From NCBI RefSeq assembly GCF_003576645.1, contig NC_044917.1:12810536-12874535 (forward strand): 64,000 nt of DNA. Direction: 5' to 3'. Both the position numbers and the translations under genes were made by a program. Every line of letters starts with the position of its first letter. The stretch's first letter is position 1. This stretch comes from Ipomoea triloba (Eukaryota > Streptophyta > Magnoliopsida > Solanales > Convolvulaceae). This document shows, in pieces, positions 1 to 11,987 of this stretch. The notes below the pieces were generated by a model. That model did not search any database. It was not told the DNA's origin and was given only the letters and a program-made list of their open reading frames with translations.

Positions 1-1511
1 TTCCTATACTACGATTCGTATAAACAATAGAATAATATTAAAACAATACAATTCCTATACTACAATTTTAATACAATTCGTATCAAATAAATCTGCTATT
101 AAAACACGAAATCCAATACTACAAAATGAAGTCTATTATTCTACAATTCCTATACTACAATTCCAATACAATTCGTATACTACGCCCAAAATATTGTACA
201 TTAAAACAATCTTTATATATATATATATAAACAAAATCCTCCAAAATGAAATCTTCCTAAAATTATATAATATTGTNTACAAACACATGTTCAAATTTAA
301 AGATTTTGGATCGTTAAAGGCTCCTAGAGGAGTGGATAGCAATCAGCTAATTGGTAAATTCTTCTTAAAATTTTGTTCTACACTGGATGTGTTCTATACT
401 GCACAAACTAATATTATTAATTAATTGGTAAAAAATTAATAAAATTTAATTGGTAACAAAATTTTATTTACCAAATTATGAGAATAATTAAACCATTATA
501 ATTGTGAGAATAATGAAAACAAATTCGGCCTAATTTTATAAGAAAAAATAATTTATTAATTATTATTTACATCAATAATAATAATTTAAATACTTATCTA
601 TACTTCTATATCTATACTACTATTAATGAATATAAAATAATCCTTTGTGAAATTTCCGCCCAAAAATAGTAAAGATAAAATGGAAAAGAAAACTGATTTT
701 ACTAATTGATTGAAAATATAAAAATATTCTAACGAAAAAAGAAATGGAAATTAGGCAAATTGAAAAGGAAAAAGACATTACTTTAAGAAAGTTAATTACA
801 CTTTCCTTTTGAAAACTTAAAATTATTTAAACTTAAAAAAAATTAATTAAACATGTGTTGTTAGATTATTTATAATAATTGCAATTAATTCATTCAATTA
901 TCGAGGAGGAAGAAAAAACTAAATGCGATACAGTGAACATGAATATACTTAAGTTATAAAAGTATAATTTCACATATATTAGTGTAATTGACTATTAATA
1001 ATTGTCTAATAATTATTATGATAATTAAACTAAACATTGGTCGTTGAATTTATTTTTATAATAATTATAATTATAATTAAATTATTTCTAATTTTTCCCA
1101 TATTTATTTTAGTAATAATATAATTACATAAGTCATATTACATATTGATCTTTTTAAGATAATTGTAGACAAACAAGTCATATATTATCAATTAATTGAG
1201 TAATACTTTTGCACTAATCTTATAATCAAACAAATGTACATGTTCAATATAATTTTTTTATAATTTTATCTTTATTTTTATTATCTAAATATATAATAAA
1301 AAATTTATTTGTGCATCGCACGGGTAATTGGACAATTATTTGCTTTAATTCAAGTAAGGAAAACATCAGAAAACATAATCGGTCCAACAAATTTCATCAA
1401 TTGCGCTATATAATATTTGAAGTTATAATTTATATAATTGTATGTCGATCCAAATATTCTTAAAATAATATAGCAAATCCATTCCGTGCAACGCACGTGC
1501 GAAAATACTAG
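1..1511 (+). mobile_element. Helitron-like unit 1 (truncated by window start)
   Basis: The 3' end is a classic plant Helitron terminus: a short hairpin (CGTGC-AAC-GCACG, about 1490-1500), an AT spacer, then CTAG at 1508-1511. A 5'-type start (TC at 611, TCTATACTACTATTAATG) gives a core of about 0.9 kb (611-1511). A second 5'-type motif begins at 210 (TCTTTATATATATA). No Rep/helicase coding is seen, so it is non-autonomous. The unit is repeated at 1620-3076 with an offset of about 1.6 kb. Copy 1 carries about 200 extra bases (277-475, after an n at 277) that copy 2 lacks. Confidence 0.7.
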
Positions 1512-3076
1512 TCTTTATATATATAAAAACAAAATCCTCCAAAACGAAATCTTCCTTCCCGCCCAAAATATTGTTCATTAAAACAATTAAAATAATAGAA
1601 TAATATTAAAACAATACAATTCCTATACTACGATTCGTATAAACAATAGAATAATATTAAAACAATACAATTCCTATACTACAATTTTAATACAATTCGT
1701 ATCAAATAAATCTGCTATTAAAACACGAAATCCAATACTACAAAATGAAGTCTATTATTCTACAATTCCTATACTACAATTCCAATACAATTCGTATACT
1801 ACGCCCAAAATATTGTACATTAAAACAATCTTTATATATATATATATAAACAAAATCCTCCAAAATGAAATCTTCCTAAAATTATATAATATTGTACAAT
1901 TATGAGAATAATTAAACCATTATAATTGTAAGAATAATAAAAACAAATTCGGCCTAATTTTATAAGAAAAAATAATCTATTAATTATTATTTACACCAAT
2001 AATAATAACTCAAATACTTATCTATGCTTCTATATCTATACTATTATTAATAAATATAAAATAATCCTTTGTGAAATTCCCGCCCAAACAATAGTAAAGA
2101 TAATATGCAAAAGAAAACTGATTTTACTAATTGATTGAAAATATAAAAAGATTCTAACGAAAAAATAAATGAAAATTAGGCAAATTGGAAAGGAAAAAGA
2201 CATTACTAATTGACTGATAATTATTTTTAAAAAACTTTTAAAAAAGTTAATTACACTTTCCTTTTGAAAACTTTAAATTATTTAAACTTGAAAAATTAAT
2301 TAAACATGAGTCGTTAGATTATTTATAATAATTACAATTAATTTATTCAAATATGGAGGAAGAAGAAAAAACTAAATGCGATATATTGAACATGAATATA
2401 CTTTAGTTATAAAAGTATAATTACACATATATTAGTGTAATTGACTAGTTATAAAAGTATAATTACACATATATTAGTGTAATTGACTATTTATAAAAGT
2501 ATAATTACACATATATTAGTGTAATTGACTATTAATAATTGTATAATTACACATATATTAGTGTAATTGACTATTAATAATTGCCTAATAATTATTATGA
2601 TAATTAAACTAAACATTGGTCGTTGAATTTATTTTTAATTAAATTATTTCTAATTTTTCCCATATTTATTTTAGTAATAATATAATTACATAAGTCATAT
2701 TACATATTCATCTGTTTAAGATAATTGTAGACAAACAAGTCATATATTATTCAATTAATTGAGTAATACTTTTGCACTAATCTTATAATAAAAAAATGTA
2801 CATGTTAAATATTAATTTTTTTTTATAATTTCATCTTTATTTTTATTATCTAAATATATAATAAAAAATTTATATGTGCATCGCACCGGTAATTGGACAA
2901 TTATTTGCTTTAATTCAAGTAAGGAAAACATCAGAAAACATAATCGGTCTAACAAATTTCATCAATTGCGCTATATAATATTTGATGTTATAATTTATAT
3001 AACTGTATATCGATCCAAATATTCTTAAAATATTATAGCAAATTCATTCCGTGCAACGCACGGGCGAAAATACTAG
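1512..3076 (+). mobile_element. Helitron-like unit 2, tandem copy of unit 1
   Basis: This unit starts directly after the CTAG of unit 1 with TCTTTATATATATA. It repeats positions 1-275 at 1620-1890, then the Helitron core from TC at 2035 to CTAG at 3073-3076, preceded by the hairpin CCGTGCAACGCACGG and followed by host T. Bases 2405-2572 hold an expanded 42-bp tandem repeat that is a single copy in unit 1 near 955. No coding capacity is visible. The copies differ by scattered substitutions and indels, so this duplication looks like real divergence. Confidence 0.7.
2405..2572. repeat. 42-bp tandem repeat, four units
   Basis: Units begin at 2405, 2447, 2489 and 2531, each exactly 42 bp apart. 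The apparent differences at unit starts disappear if each step is read as an exact 42-bp duplication with a shifted window. The sister Helitron copy has one unit. Confidence 0.9.
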
Positions 3077-3405
3077 TGACCTATAATAACAGGTCATTTC
3101 AGTTTTGGCACCATATTCCGGCAGCCAACGACATATTCTGGCGACCGTCGCTGGTCGCCATCTCCGGCGGGAGGCGACCCAAAGGTCGCATTCCAGGAGA
3201 AAGCGACCAAACAACGTCGCCTTCTCCGGGAGAAAGCGACCAGATCCGGTCGCATTCTCCAGGAGAAGGCGATGTTTCAGGTCGCCTTCTCCCTTCTCCG
3301 GCGAGAAGGTGAACTTTCGGTCGCCTTCCATTGGAGATGGCGACTGGCGACGGTCGACTGTCGGAATATGGTGCCGGAATTGAAATGACATGTTATTACT
3401 AGTCA
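3077..3405. repeat. GC-rich foldback (long inverted repeat)
   Basis: The left arm, from 3077, pairs with the right arm ending at 3405. Both contain a GGCACCATATTCCG block (3108-3121 and its reverse complement near 3362-3376) and continue into GGTCGCC/TCTCC-rich arms of roughly 110-120 bp. The centre is made of short repeats of the type GTCGCCTTCTCC. It is much more GC-rich than its neighbours. Open frames here arise from the repeat and are not treated as genes. The left edge abuts the Helitron CTAG. Confidence 0.7.
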
Positions 3406-3540
3406 TTTATCGGTTATTGGGCTTAATTGACTCAATTTGACATGTTAAAGGGTTTAATTGACCCTTTCAAAAGTTTAGGTACCTAATTGACTCTTGGGGT
3501 AAAGTTTAGGGGCCTATTTGACCCTTTTCCCAAAAAATTA
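3406..3540. repeat. Half of a MITE/Mutator-like terminal repeat
   Basis: This segment contains GGGGTAAAGTTTAGGGGCC and ends TTTGACCCTTTTCC, the same style of terminus as the complete inverted-repeat MITE at 61573-61755. Its partner arm is not visible to the left. It was probably displaced by the Helitron pair, or lies outside the window. Confidence 0.4.
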
Positions 3541-3806
3541 TATCAAAACTCAATCAAAGGAAAAAGAGTATAGTTTTTGGTCTTCAAGACATATTTCTCA
3601 TTTATGCAACGTATATAAGCTCTACTATCCTCATATAAGACATTGGGGATAATGCATAGCATGACCAATTTGGAGCTTGACAGTTGACATGGAGATCAAA
3701 CAAAATAGGCAGTGCCCAAGTAGCCCATCAAAGTCATATCTTGGTTTCTTTCATAAATGAAAAAATCTTTTGTGCCTCAGAGATACCAAATGATATATTA
3801 AACATT
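3541..3806. other. AT-rich intergenic sequence
   Basis: I see no ORF, RNA or repeat structure that can be supported here. Confidence 0.5.
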
Positions 3807-3814
3807 GTTCTAAT

Positions 3815-4334
3815 CAGGGTTGAAAAAATCCCGCCTAGGCGCCGATTAATCCTCGACTAGGCGCTAGGCGCCGGTCGACCACCTAGCATATCATCTTAAA
3901 TGGTGGTTTAGGCTGCTTGCCGGCTAGGCGACCGCCTAGGCCGCCTAATCTCCGCCTAGGCCGCCTAAGCACCGCCTAGGCTGCTTAGGCATTGACCGCC
4001 TAAGCCTCCTAGGCACCAACTAGGCTGCTTTTTCGGCCGATTAACTATTGTTCTTTTTTCTTTTTAATGGGTTATTTCACTCAAAACAAAATTGCTTTGA
4101 GCGAAATAACCATAAATTGTACAAATTCTAGATATTCTTTAAGTTAATATTTAATATTTTAGTATTAACTATTAAAGTATTATATAATTTATGATTATTA
4201 GTCTTTAAAAAATTTAAAATACTTAAACAAAATTTTAAAAATAACAAATAAAAAAGAAATACATAGGCGCCTAGGCGCCGATTAATCCCCGCCTAGGCGC
4301 CTTAGGCGCTAGGCGCTCGATTTTTTCAACCATG
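3815..4334. mobile_element. hAT-like non-autonomous element with GCCTAGGCG arrays
   Basis: A perfect 8-bp target-site duplication (gttctaat, 3807-3814 and 4335-4342) flanks terminal inverted repeats CAGGGTTGAAAAAATC and its mirror ending CAACCATG. The 8-bp TSD and CAGGG-type end fit the hAT superfamily. Both subterminal arms are packed with palindromic CGCCTAGGCG-type repeats, and the centre is AT-rich without coding. Relatives lie at about 19784-20200 and 29054-29662. Confidence 0.85.
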
Positions 4335-4342
4335 GTTCTAAT

Positions 4343-4943
4343 ATTTCATTGCATAAGAAGCACCAAATGTTGCTAGCAAGTTCATCGCAAATACAATATT
4401 AATTCCATAATTTGATTATGGAACTTTTCGTACTAAAGTAATGCTCTAATGGCAATGAAGTAATGTACTTCTAGTCCCAACTATCCTCATTATCCCCTTC
4501 GAGTCTAAAATGTTCCTTATCTACTTCAATAGATTGGACAACGGAATGTTAGATTACCTTAGGGAATGTTAGATTGCTGGAAATTTTAGATAACTAGGAA
4601 TGTTAGATTCCTGCGTTTGGATTAAAATTGAAGTAGGTAAATAAGACAACGGAAATAAGATAAATTGATTAAAATGCCAAAAGTTCAATATTAGTAATAA
4701 GATAAGGGAATGCGAGATTACCTAAGAAATTGGGGTGCATCTCACATTCCCTTCCAATAGCTAAAAACTCTATCGAGAGGTTATGTTACATTCCCTGGAA
4801 TCTTACATAACTTGAACCAAACATGTGAATCTTATATTCCTTGGCAAATATAATCTTAGTTATCTTATATAACTTGAACCAAACGCTTCCTTAGTGTGAT
4901 AAATAAATGATATGTATTCATATAAAACATATCTAAGACATTC
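4343..4943. other. AT-rich intergenic sequence with decayed repeats
   Basis: Short motifs such as GGAATGTTAGATT and CTTGAACCAAAC recur between 4545 and 4890 and suggest an old MITE. I could not define its ends. No coding sequence is seen. Confidence 0.4.
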
Positions 4944-5031
4944 ACTACTACAAATTAAACAACACTTTTAACGTTGGTTTTTCAACACCTTTAACGTCAA
5001 TTTTTTTTCGACGTCATTCTCACAGACGTAG

Positions 5032-5110
<79 letters not shown>

Positions 5111-5465
5111 TATAATATACGACGTCGTCGTTTATTTACTAAAAATCGACGTCGCATACTAATTTAATAATTTTTTAATAAATAAACGACGTCGGTTTGT
5201 AGTAAACAATCGACGTCGTATGTTATATTTAAAAAATAAAAAATAAATATAAGACGTCGGTTTTTAGTGCAAATCCGACGTCGTATCAAATATTTAAAAA
5301 AATAAAAATTATATGACGTCGATTTTGAGTAAAAAACCGACGTCGATTTTGAGTAAAAAACCAACGTCGATTACTTTTTTTTTTATTTTTTTTTATTTTA
5401 TTATACGACATCGATTTGATTAAAAAAATCGACATCGTTTATATTATTATTTTTAATTAATAAAT
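4944..5465. mobile_element. CACTA-like terminal region with CGACGTC subterminal repeats
   Basis: CACTACTACAAATTAAAC at 4944 resembles a CACTA transposon end. It is followed by many direct and inverted CGACGTCG-type motifs spaced about 60 bp apart (5120-5440), typical of CACTA subterminal repeats. A long (TA)n tract at 5036-5105 interrupts them. The matching end is uncertain; GTAGTG at 7548-7553 is one candidate. Confidence 0.5.
5036..5105. repeat. (TA)n microsatellite
   Basis: This is an uninterrupted AT dinucleotide run of about 70 bases. Confidence 0.95.
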
Positions 5466-6954
5466 TTATTTAATGATTTCCATCCAAAACCTATAGAACA
5501 ATTTTACAATCACATTAATTTTTAGAATATGTGTAGCAATTTGACATTCAAAATCTCACAATTGATCAAACTAATAAATTTCTCAATTAATCAAGCTAAT
5601 AAATATCACAATTAACCAAGCTAATAAATTCTACAATTTATAGTAATTAATAAAACAATTTGAAACTTAAATTATCAACATCAATCATTTAATGTACTAA
5701 AGAAGCATTCTATTAACCCAATTCATCAATAAGATAGCTAGACCATACATCTCTAACTTCATCAAACTCTTGTTGGTTGTAGGTCAATCTTTCTAAGCTT
5801 GTCTCTCCAAATTACTTGACTTATTCATTCCTTTGTATGCTTGGTTGGAAACAATTTCTAACGTGAATTTCATCACATAATAGTCGCATTTGGTAGTTTC
5901 TCTTTGTATGACACACTATATTTGAATTACAGTACAATTAAGAATTTTTTAATAAAAAACAATAAGATATATGTAGTTTTACAAAGTGTATGAAGTACTT
6001 ACACTACATGTAGTCCATTTTGGTGGACGACTTTGTTTCCTTCCACTCAATATGCTTGTTGCTTTGACACACCTATTAATATAAGACATAAAATATATGT
6101 AAGTACTTGACATCACTATATCAATAATAACTATTAATATAAGACATAAAATACAGAACTGAAAAAGAGAAATATTGATGGTCTCCATATTTAAGAAACG
6201 CATGATCTCTACACTCTCAAGCGGCAACTCATAAGCAATGTTGCCCTTAATACCACGAGACATTTTAACCACAAGATTGTGTTGAAGATTGCTAGCTATT
6301 ATATATGCTTTTTTTTTGCATACATCACTCAAAGAATTCGGATAAGCTAAAGTGAATTCGTTATGATGAGAAGGCACAATTGGTTCAAAAGTCAATTTGG
6401 CATTTCCTTTTAATTGTGAATTCTTAAATTCTTTCAAGGAAATACTCGATATGTACTCCTAGACAATACTTGATTTTCCAAGATTTTCATTTCAAAATTC
6501 TGCATTTAGGCATGACCTTATATAATCAAGCTATTTATGATTTTCAATAACATTTACATCAACACAAACTAGGATAATAAATAAATAAATAAATGAATAA
6601 CACTATTATTCAACTCTTTAATGAACACACAATGGCTATTATTATCTACATATTCCTCTGAAGAAAACACGCAGTCAATATTGACTATTTCATGTCATAC
6701 AAAGACATTTGTAAATTTATACTATACATATTGCAATTTTCTTTTTTTCTCTCATTCCAAGAACTTTAAATCCATCAAGGACTTCTCAAAATAAATAAAT
6801 AATAGTGTTCAATGACTTATAAGCATGTGGGCATAACATTCATCAATGACTACACTACCTCATTATTCTTATTTCTCTTTTATACAAACAAACATTTGTA
6901 ACCTACATGATTAACATTTAATGTTATACATGTTATAGAGAAAATACAATTATA
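5466..6954 (-). pseudogene. Possible interior of a decayed CACTA element with a short ORF
   Basis: A 152-codon minus-strand frame (5979-6437) is the only notable ORF. Its middle part (around SRGIKGNIAYELPLESVEIM) is faintly like the region upstream of Ulp1-type proteases carried by plant CACTA elements, but I cannot establish this. The rest is AT-rich and gene-free. The position between two CACTA-like termini supports a transposon origin. This is inference only; a host gene is unlikely because no flanking exons are seen. Confidence 0.25.
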
Positions 6955-7553
6955 CACTACAAGAAATTAAGCATTTGCCGACATTTAAAAACGTCGGTAA
7001 ATGAAAAAAAAATGTCAATAATAATTATTAGTTACGAAATAAAAACGTCACCATGGTTGTCGCGCTTGCGGCGTATGGAAAAGTACTACTGACGAAATTA
7101 AAATTTCGTCGTTAAATGTTATAATTGCCGACGTTTTTATATACTCTAAATTATGCCGTGTAAAAGTTAGAATTTGTGACGAATATATAATAAAACATCG
7201 GGAAAAACATTCACGACGAATTTGTGACGAATATATAATAAACTTTCGTCGTTAAATGTTATCATTGCCGACGTTTTTATATATTGATGCTTTATATATT
7301 TTTATGCTTGTCATCAATGATAATGATTGGCGAAGAAAATTGAGAAATCGTCAAGGAATATTTATTGACAAAATTTTAAATGCGTCACAAAGTATACATT
7401 TGCTGGCATTTTATATATTGGAATCTTTGTCATGTATTATGTTGTGACGAATATTATGAATTGTTCAAAAAGAATTTATTTATGAAATTCAAAATGTATC
7501 AATAAATATTATATTATGTTGTTTGGTGGTTGTAAATATTTTTATTTGTAGTG
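6955..7553. mobile_element. Short non-autonomous CACTA element
   Basis: It begins CACTACAAGAAATTAAGC at 6955 and ends TTTATTTGTAGTG at 7553, an inverted CACTAC terminus. The interior has GCCGACG/GACGAA motifs in both orientations, as in CACTA subterminal regions. No transposase coding is present. The 3-bp TSD is not clear. Confidence 0.6.
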
Positions 7554-7589
7554 TAATTATAACAACTAACTAATAGTATATAATTAATA

Positions 7590-8751
7590 GTAAAATCCTT
7601 TTTTGGTCCTAGACTTATTGGGTGTTGGACACATTTAGTCCACTTTTATTAATTTTGCCACATTTAATCCAGACTTAATAAAAGTTGGACAATGTTAGTC
7701 CAAAGTTACAATCACCGTTTGTCAGTCGTGAAATTGAAGGGCAATTCTGACTTTTCAATTCCAGATTTTAATCAGCACCTTTCTTGGTGTCCTCAGTCAA
7801 AGACGAGTAACAGAGCCACGAAGAAAGCCTTAGTTTTGAATGAAGATTCAGTCTTGAACCATTAGTCTTGAACAAGTCTGGAATCTTGGATACAATGTGA
7901 CAAATCCGACGGTCGATGACGAAGCCAAGCCCCAAGGCCGACGAAGCTAGCAGCCGCCGTTGCCGCCTCCAGCCCTCCCCTGCGTATCTGCGACGAAGCT
8001 GACAGACGACGACGAAGCTAAAGCCGACGACGCTGCCTCCTTCTCTCACCTGCGAATCTGTGAATCTGGGTTTGTCTTCTTCATTGAGTTAATTGACTGA
8101 TTCTACATTGAGTTAAGTTCCAAGGCCTAGCAGAGTCGGCGATGACAGTTCCTCCACATCCACCGCCACCACACGCCGCATTTCCTCGTCCTCCAAACCC
8201 TCCCTAAAAATCACGTCTTTCATCTTTTTCGCCACCTTCTAGAGATCAAACATCAGCTTCTCCCTCACTGCGACGATCCTGTTGTCGACTGCGACGCTGA
8301 GCCATGGTTGCCGCTAGCGGCTGAACCCTCTTCCTCGCTGACGGCTTCGACGATCCGTAAGACCTCTAATGAATAGCGGGGATTTCCCCATTCGAATCCA
8401 TCTTAGCGCATCTCAAGAATTTTTGATTCCCCTACTTCAATCCACAAGGCAACGTGAAATTATACATCGGCGGCTTTGATCTTTCCAGCTCCATAGCCAT
8501 TACCGGAATTATGCAGCGGCGGGTAGGTGTTTTTAGGGTGAAATCAAAATAAAAATGGGGCTGATGAAGAATAGCATTTGAAAGGACGAAAATGCCCTTC
8601 AGTTTCACGGTGGTTTAACGTCAATTTGGACGGTGGACTAAAAGTGTCCAACTTTTATTAAGTCAGGACTAAATGTGGCAAAAATAATAAAACCGGACTA
8701 AATGTGTCCAACACCCAATAAGTGTAGGACTAAATTAAAAAAGGATTTCAC
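7590..8751. mobile_element. Mutator-like element with long TIRs and GC-rich interior
   Basis: The left terminus (from about 7590, AAATCCTTTTTT...TTATTGGGTGTTGGACAC) is the inverted counterpart of the right terminus ending near 8751 (...GTGTCCAACACCCAATAAG...AAAGGATTTCAC). The TIRs exceed 100 bp. The interior (about 7800-8550) is distinctly GC-richer. One stretch near 8430-8520 reads as an open peptide (FNPQGNVKLYIGGFDLSSS), which may be a captured exon of an unrecognised gene. The right part of this element is repeated at 11988-12250. No clean TSD was found. Confidence 0.6.
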
Positions 8752-9263
8752 TCTACTAAATTTGATATGACTAGCATTAAAATATTGTAATATAGTATTG
8801 AATTACAAGGATATAGTTAAACTAAGTATTCTAATAGATTTGCTAATAAGTACAATACAATATATATTAAAAAAGCATTGAACTAGACTCTGCAATATGA
8901 TACTTTCAAGTTCTGCATCAAGCTACCTAGTTCCTTTATTGATAGAGAAAAACACAAGTTAATATGACATGTAGAATTTCAATGATATCTAAGGGGAAAA
9001 AAACATACTTTGTCCATCGTCATAAAAATGTAAATGAAAAAAAAAATAAACCTACACACTAACTTGCATACAATCTTGATAATTTAGTTATTCTCCATAT
9101 AATATAATATAAAAGTAAAAATAATTTTGGAAACATATTTAGTTATCAAAGTAAGAAAGCTTACCCAAAATAATAGGATAGATGTACTATGCTAGTAAGG
9201 TTTCAAAACATGAAGTCACACCTAGACTCAGAAAGATTCTAATGTAAGAATCATATATATATA
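8752..9263. other. AT-rich spacer, part of the large duplicated block
   Basis: There is no gene here. The sequence recurs almost identically, with single-base indels, at about 12250-12760. Confidence 0.6.
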
Positions 9264-9271
9264 CTAGTATT

Positions 9272-11021
9272 TGTTGGTCCCAAGGGGATGGGGTACAAGT
9301 CTAGAGGGGGGGGGGTGAATAGACTTGTATAAGATTTTGCAAATCTTTTCGACCTCTCGTGTGTATTGAACTTAGGATGTTTAGGTTCGATACCTCACGA
9401 GGTGAAGACAAAGTTTTATGCGCAGCGGAAAAGTTATCCCCTTTTAGTTAGCACGAGTTTGAGTTAGTTCGAGAGGTGTGTTTATATGCAGTGCAATCGA
9501 GAGGTTAGCGAGATAAAAGCAGAAAGTAAATGCGAGAGAGATTTTTAAGTGGTTCGGCCAACCCGCCTACGTCCACTCTTCTTCCAGAAACTCCCTGGAA
9601 GGATTGCACTAAAAACTTCCCTTTTTAGTACAATATCGAGCGCTTGAGCTTTGATCACGAAGCCCGCCTCAAGCCTCAGGTTTTTCGCCCCGCTTCTTGT
9701 TACTCCACCTATCGAGCACTTGAGCTTTGATCACCAAGCCCGCCTCAAGCCTCAGGATCTTCACAAGACAGCTCCCAGGTTACTCGCCTCTCCTCAGGTT
9801 TTCTCCCGCTTCCAGTTACTCCACCTCTCGAGCACTTGAGCTTTGATCACCAAGCCCGCCTCAAGCCTCAGGATCTTCACTAGACAGCTGCCAGGTTACT
9901 CCGCCTCTTCTTGCTTAATCCAAAGCAAGGACCTTTGGTTGTCACAGTTGATGTAACAAACTCCAATCTGACCAAAAGCTATCGTTGAATCAACTTCGAT
10001 GTAGAGCAGCTTCGGTCACCTTCTAGATGTATAGCAGTTTAAGCTTGTAACTCTCTCAAACACTAAGATGTGTTTTTCTCGCTGTTTTTGAATATCAGGA
10101 TGATATTCCAATTTAGCACTTGCACTTGAACGTTTGAATCAGACACCTCTTTGAATTTTCAATTCTGAACTCTTTTTCTTTGTGTCTTCACGTCCTTTTA
10201 TATGAGAGTTAGGAATAATTCCGTTGGAGGGAAAATTATTCCGTTTGAAATTTGTCTCCCATGCTGTGTATGGGACTTGCATCTTTTCAGCATTTTCATG
10301 GAGTGGTGGTCTTGTAACTTGAACCTTTTGTTTGGTAGTGGATATTCCATAATCCACTTTCTTGAGTCCATGCTCCACTTGCTACTTTTGGTAAAAGTTA
10401 CTCTTTTTAAATTCCCATTGATCCTCGTTTTAGGGAATAAGACCGACTTTGGATTGGTGCACCTTCTATCCGTTTGTTGTGGAATTCTGATGTGGCATCC
10501 ACTTCTGGCACCTCCTTAATATTTTATCTCCATGATATTCTTCTTCTCCAAACTTTATTCATGCTTCCTGACCGTCATTCATTTTTGAGAAGTGTCAGTT
10601 TATCGAGACCTTTCGATCATGTATCGAGAGATCTATCTCCGACTGATGGGAATCTCTCTCGAACTCTGCTAAGTCTCGAACTGTGTATGAGGGTCATCTC
10701 GAACTCGGCGAGATTGTGTCGAACTCTGCTACTTCTGAGATGTCTCGAGACTTAGTTGATGTCTCGCAGACCCTTATTCCTCCAGTGTTGTCCCGTGCCT
10801 TCTTCTGATCTATCTATGAGATTACAACACGAGACTTTCTAAGATGTTCACACAAGTTTACCTTAAGCTTAAATATTTTCCGAGTTGAGCTCAAGTTACC
10901 CGGTTGTATTTTCGCTCTTAGTTTACTTGTCGAACTTACATTGATTCCTATCTTTCGAGACTTAGGGGATTCTAAGATACATTTTGGTATCATCAAAACC
11001 TATTACATTATGTTCCTAACA
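9272..11021. mobile_element. Solo-LTR-like element, copy A
   Basis: It starts TGTTGGTCCCAAGG and ends GTTCCTAACA, with a 5-bp direct repeat GTATT on both sides (9267-9271 and 11022-11026), as expected for an LTR insertion. No reverse transcriptase, integrase or PBS is visible, so a solo LTR or a very reduced element is inferred. Repeats CTTGAGCTTTGATCACNAAG recur at 9643-9900. The insertion separates CTAG (9264-9267) from a GC hairpin (about 11031) and so lies within a minus-strand Helitron 3' end. Confidence 0.65.
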
Positions 11022-11555
11022 GTATTTGTACGCGCGATGCAAAGTTCATGCCCTAATATTAAAACATTAATAAACATTAATTTAATTTAATTAATATACA
11101 AGTATAGGTATTTTATACACACCACATATATGATTTACCATGCATAGAAATTTAATTAAAAAATATAATCAACCATTAAATTAAATATAATGATTTACTA
11201 AAATGATAATTAAGGAATAGGAAAATGATATGATAGATATAGGTGTATGATAATATGGTGGAGTTAAAAATTAACGTGTTATAACGGTGTAAGGATAGTT
11301 TGTATAACAACAATGTAGTAGGGATAATTTTGTCTAATACATTGAAGTGTACAACATTTAAAGTAAAATGTACAAATTTATTAGCATATAGAAGGAGGGA
11401 CATAAATCAATGATATAACCTTGATTGAGACTTATTAAGTTTTAGAGTATATATATATATATATTATATATATATATATATTATATATATATATATATAT
11501 ATTTCAATGTATACAATGAAGTGTTGTCATTTTTTGTAAGATTATACTAATACAG
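11022..11555 (-). mobile_element. Minus-strand Helitron remnant, copy A
   Basis: Read on the minus strand, a CGCGC-type hairpin precedes TACAAATACTAG once the solo LTR is removed, which is a Helitron 3' end. In this copy one hairpin arm is shortened relative to copy B. The rest is AT-rich without coding and includes a (TA)n run at 11448-11502. Confidence 0.5.
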
Positions 11556-11962
11556 GAATAGACTTGTATAAGATTTTGCAAATCTTTTCAACCTCTCGTG
11601 TGTATTGAACTTAGGATGTTTAGGTTCGATACCTCACGAGGTGAAGACAAAGTTTTATGCGCAGCGGAAAAGTTATCCCCTTTTAGTTAGCACGAGTTTG
11701 AGTTAGTTCGAGAGGTGTGTTTATATGTAGTGCAATCGAGAGGTTAGCGAGAGATAAAGACAGAAAGTAAATACGAGAGAGATTTTTAAGTGGTTCGGCC
11801 AACCCGCCTACGTCCACTCTTCTTCCAGAAACTCCCTGGAAGGATTGCACTAAAAACTTCCCTTTTAGTACAATATCGAGCGCTTGAGCTTTGATCACGA
11901 AGCTCGCCTCAAGCCTCAGGTTTTTCGCCCCGCTTCTTGTTACTCCACCTATCGAGCACTTG
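11556..11962. repeat. Partial extra copy of the LTR start, ending at an N gap
   Basis: This block is nearly identical to 12821-13224 and stops at the 25-base N run (11963-11987). It joins abruptly to unrelated sequence on its left (about 11555). The arrangement looks like a contig end placed beside its own overlap. Confidence 0.75.
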
Positions 11963-11987
11963 NNNNNNNNNNNNNNNNNNNNNNNNN
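11963..11987. other. Assembly gap (25 N)
   Basis: The run of N has duplicated sequence on both sides. Confidence 1.

Noticed and set aside
3044..3406. Overlapping ORFs on both strands
   Set aside because: They are produced by the GC-rich inverted repeat; the sequence is palindromic and repetitive.
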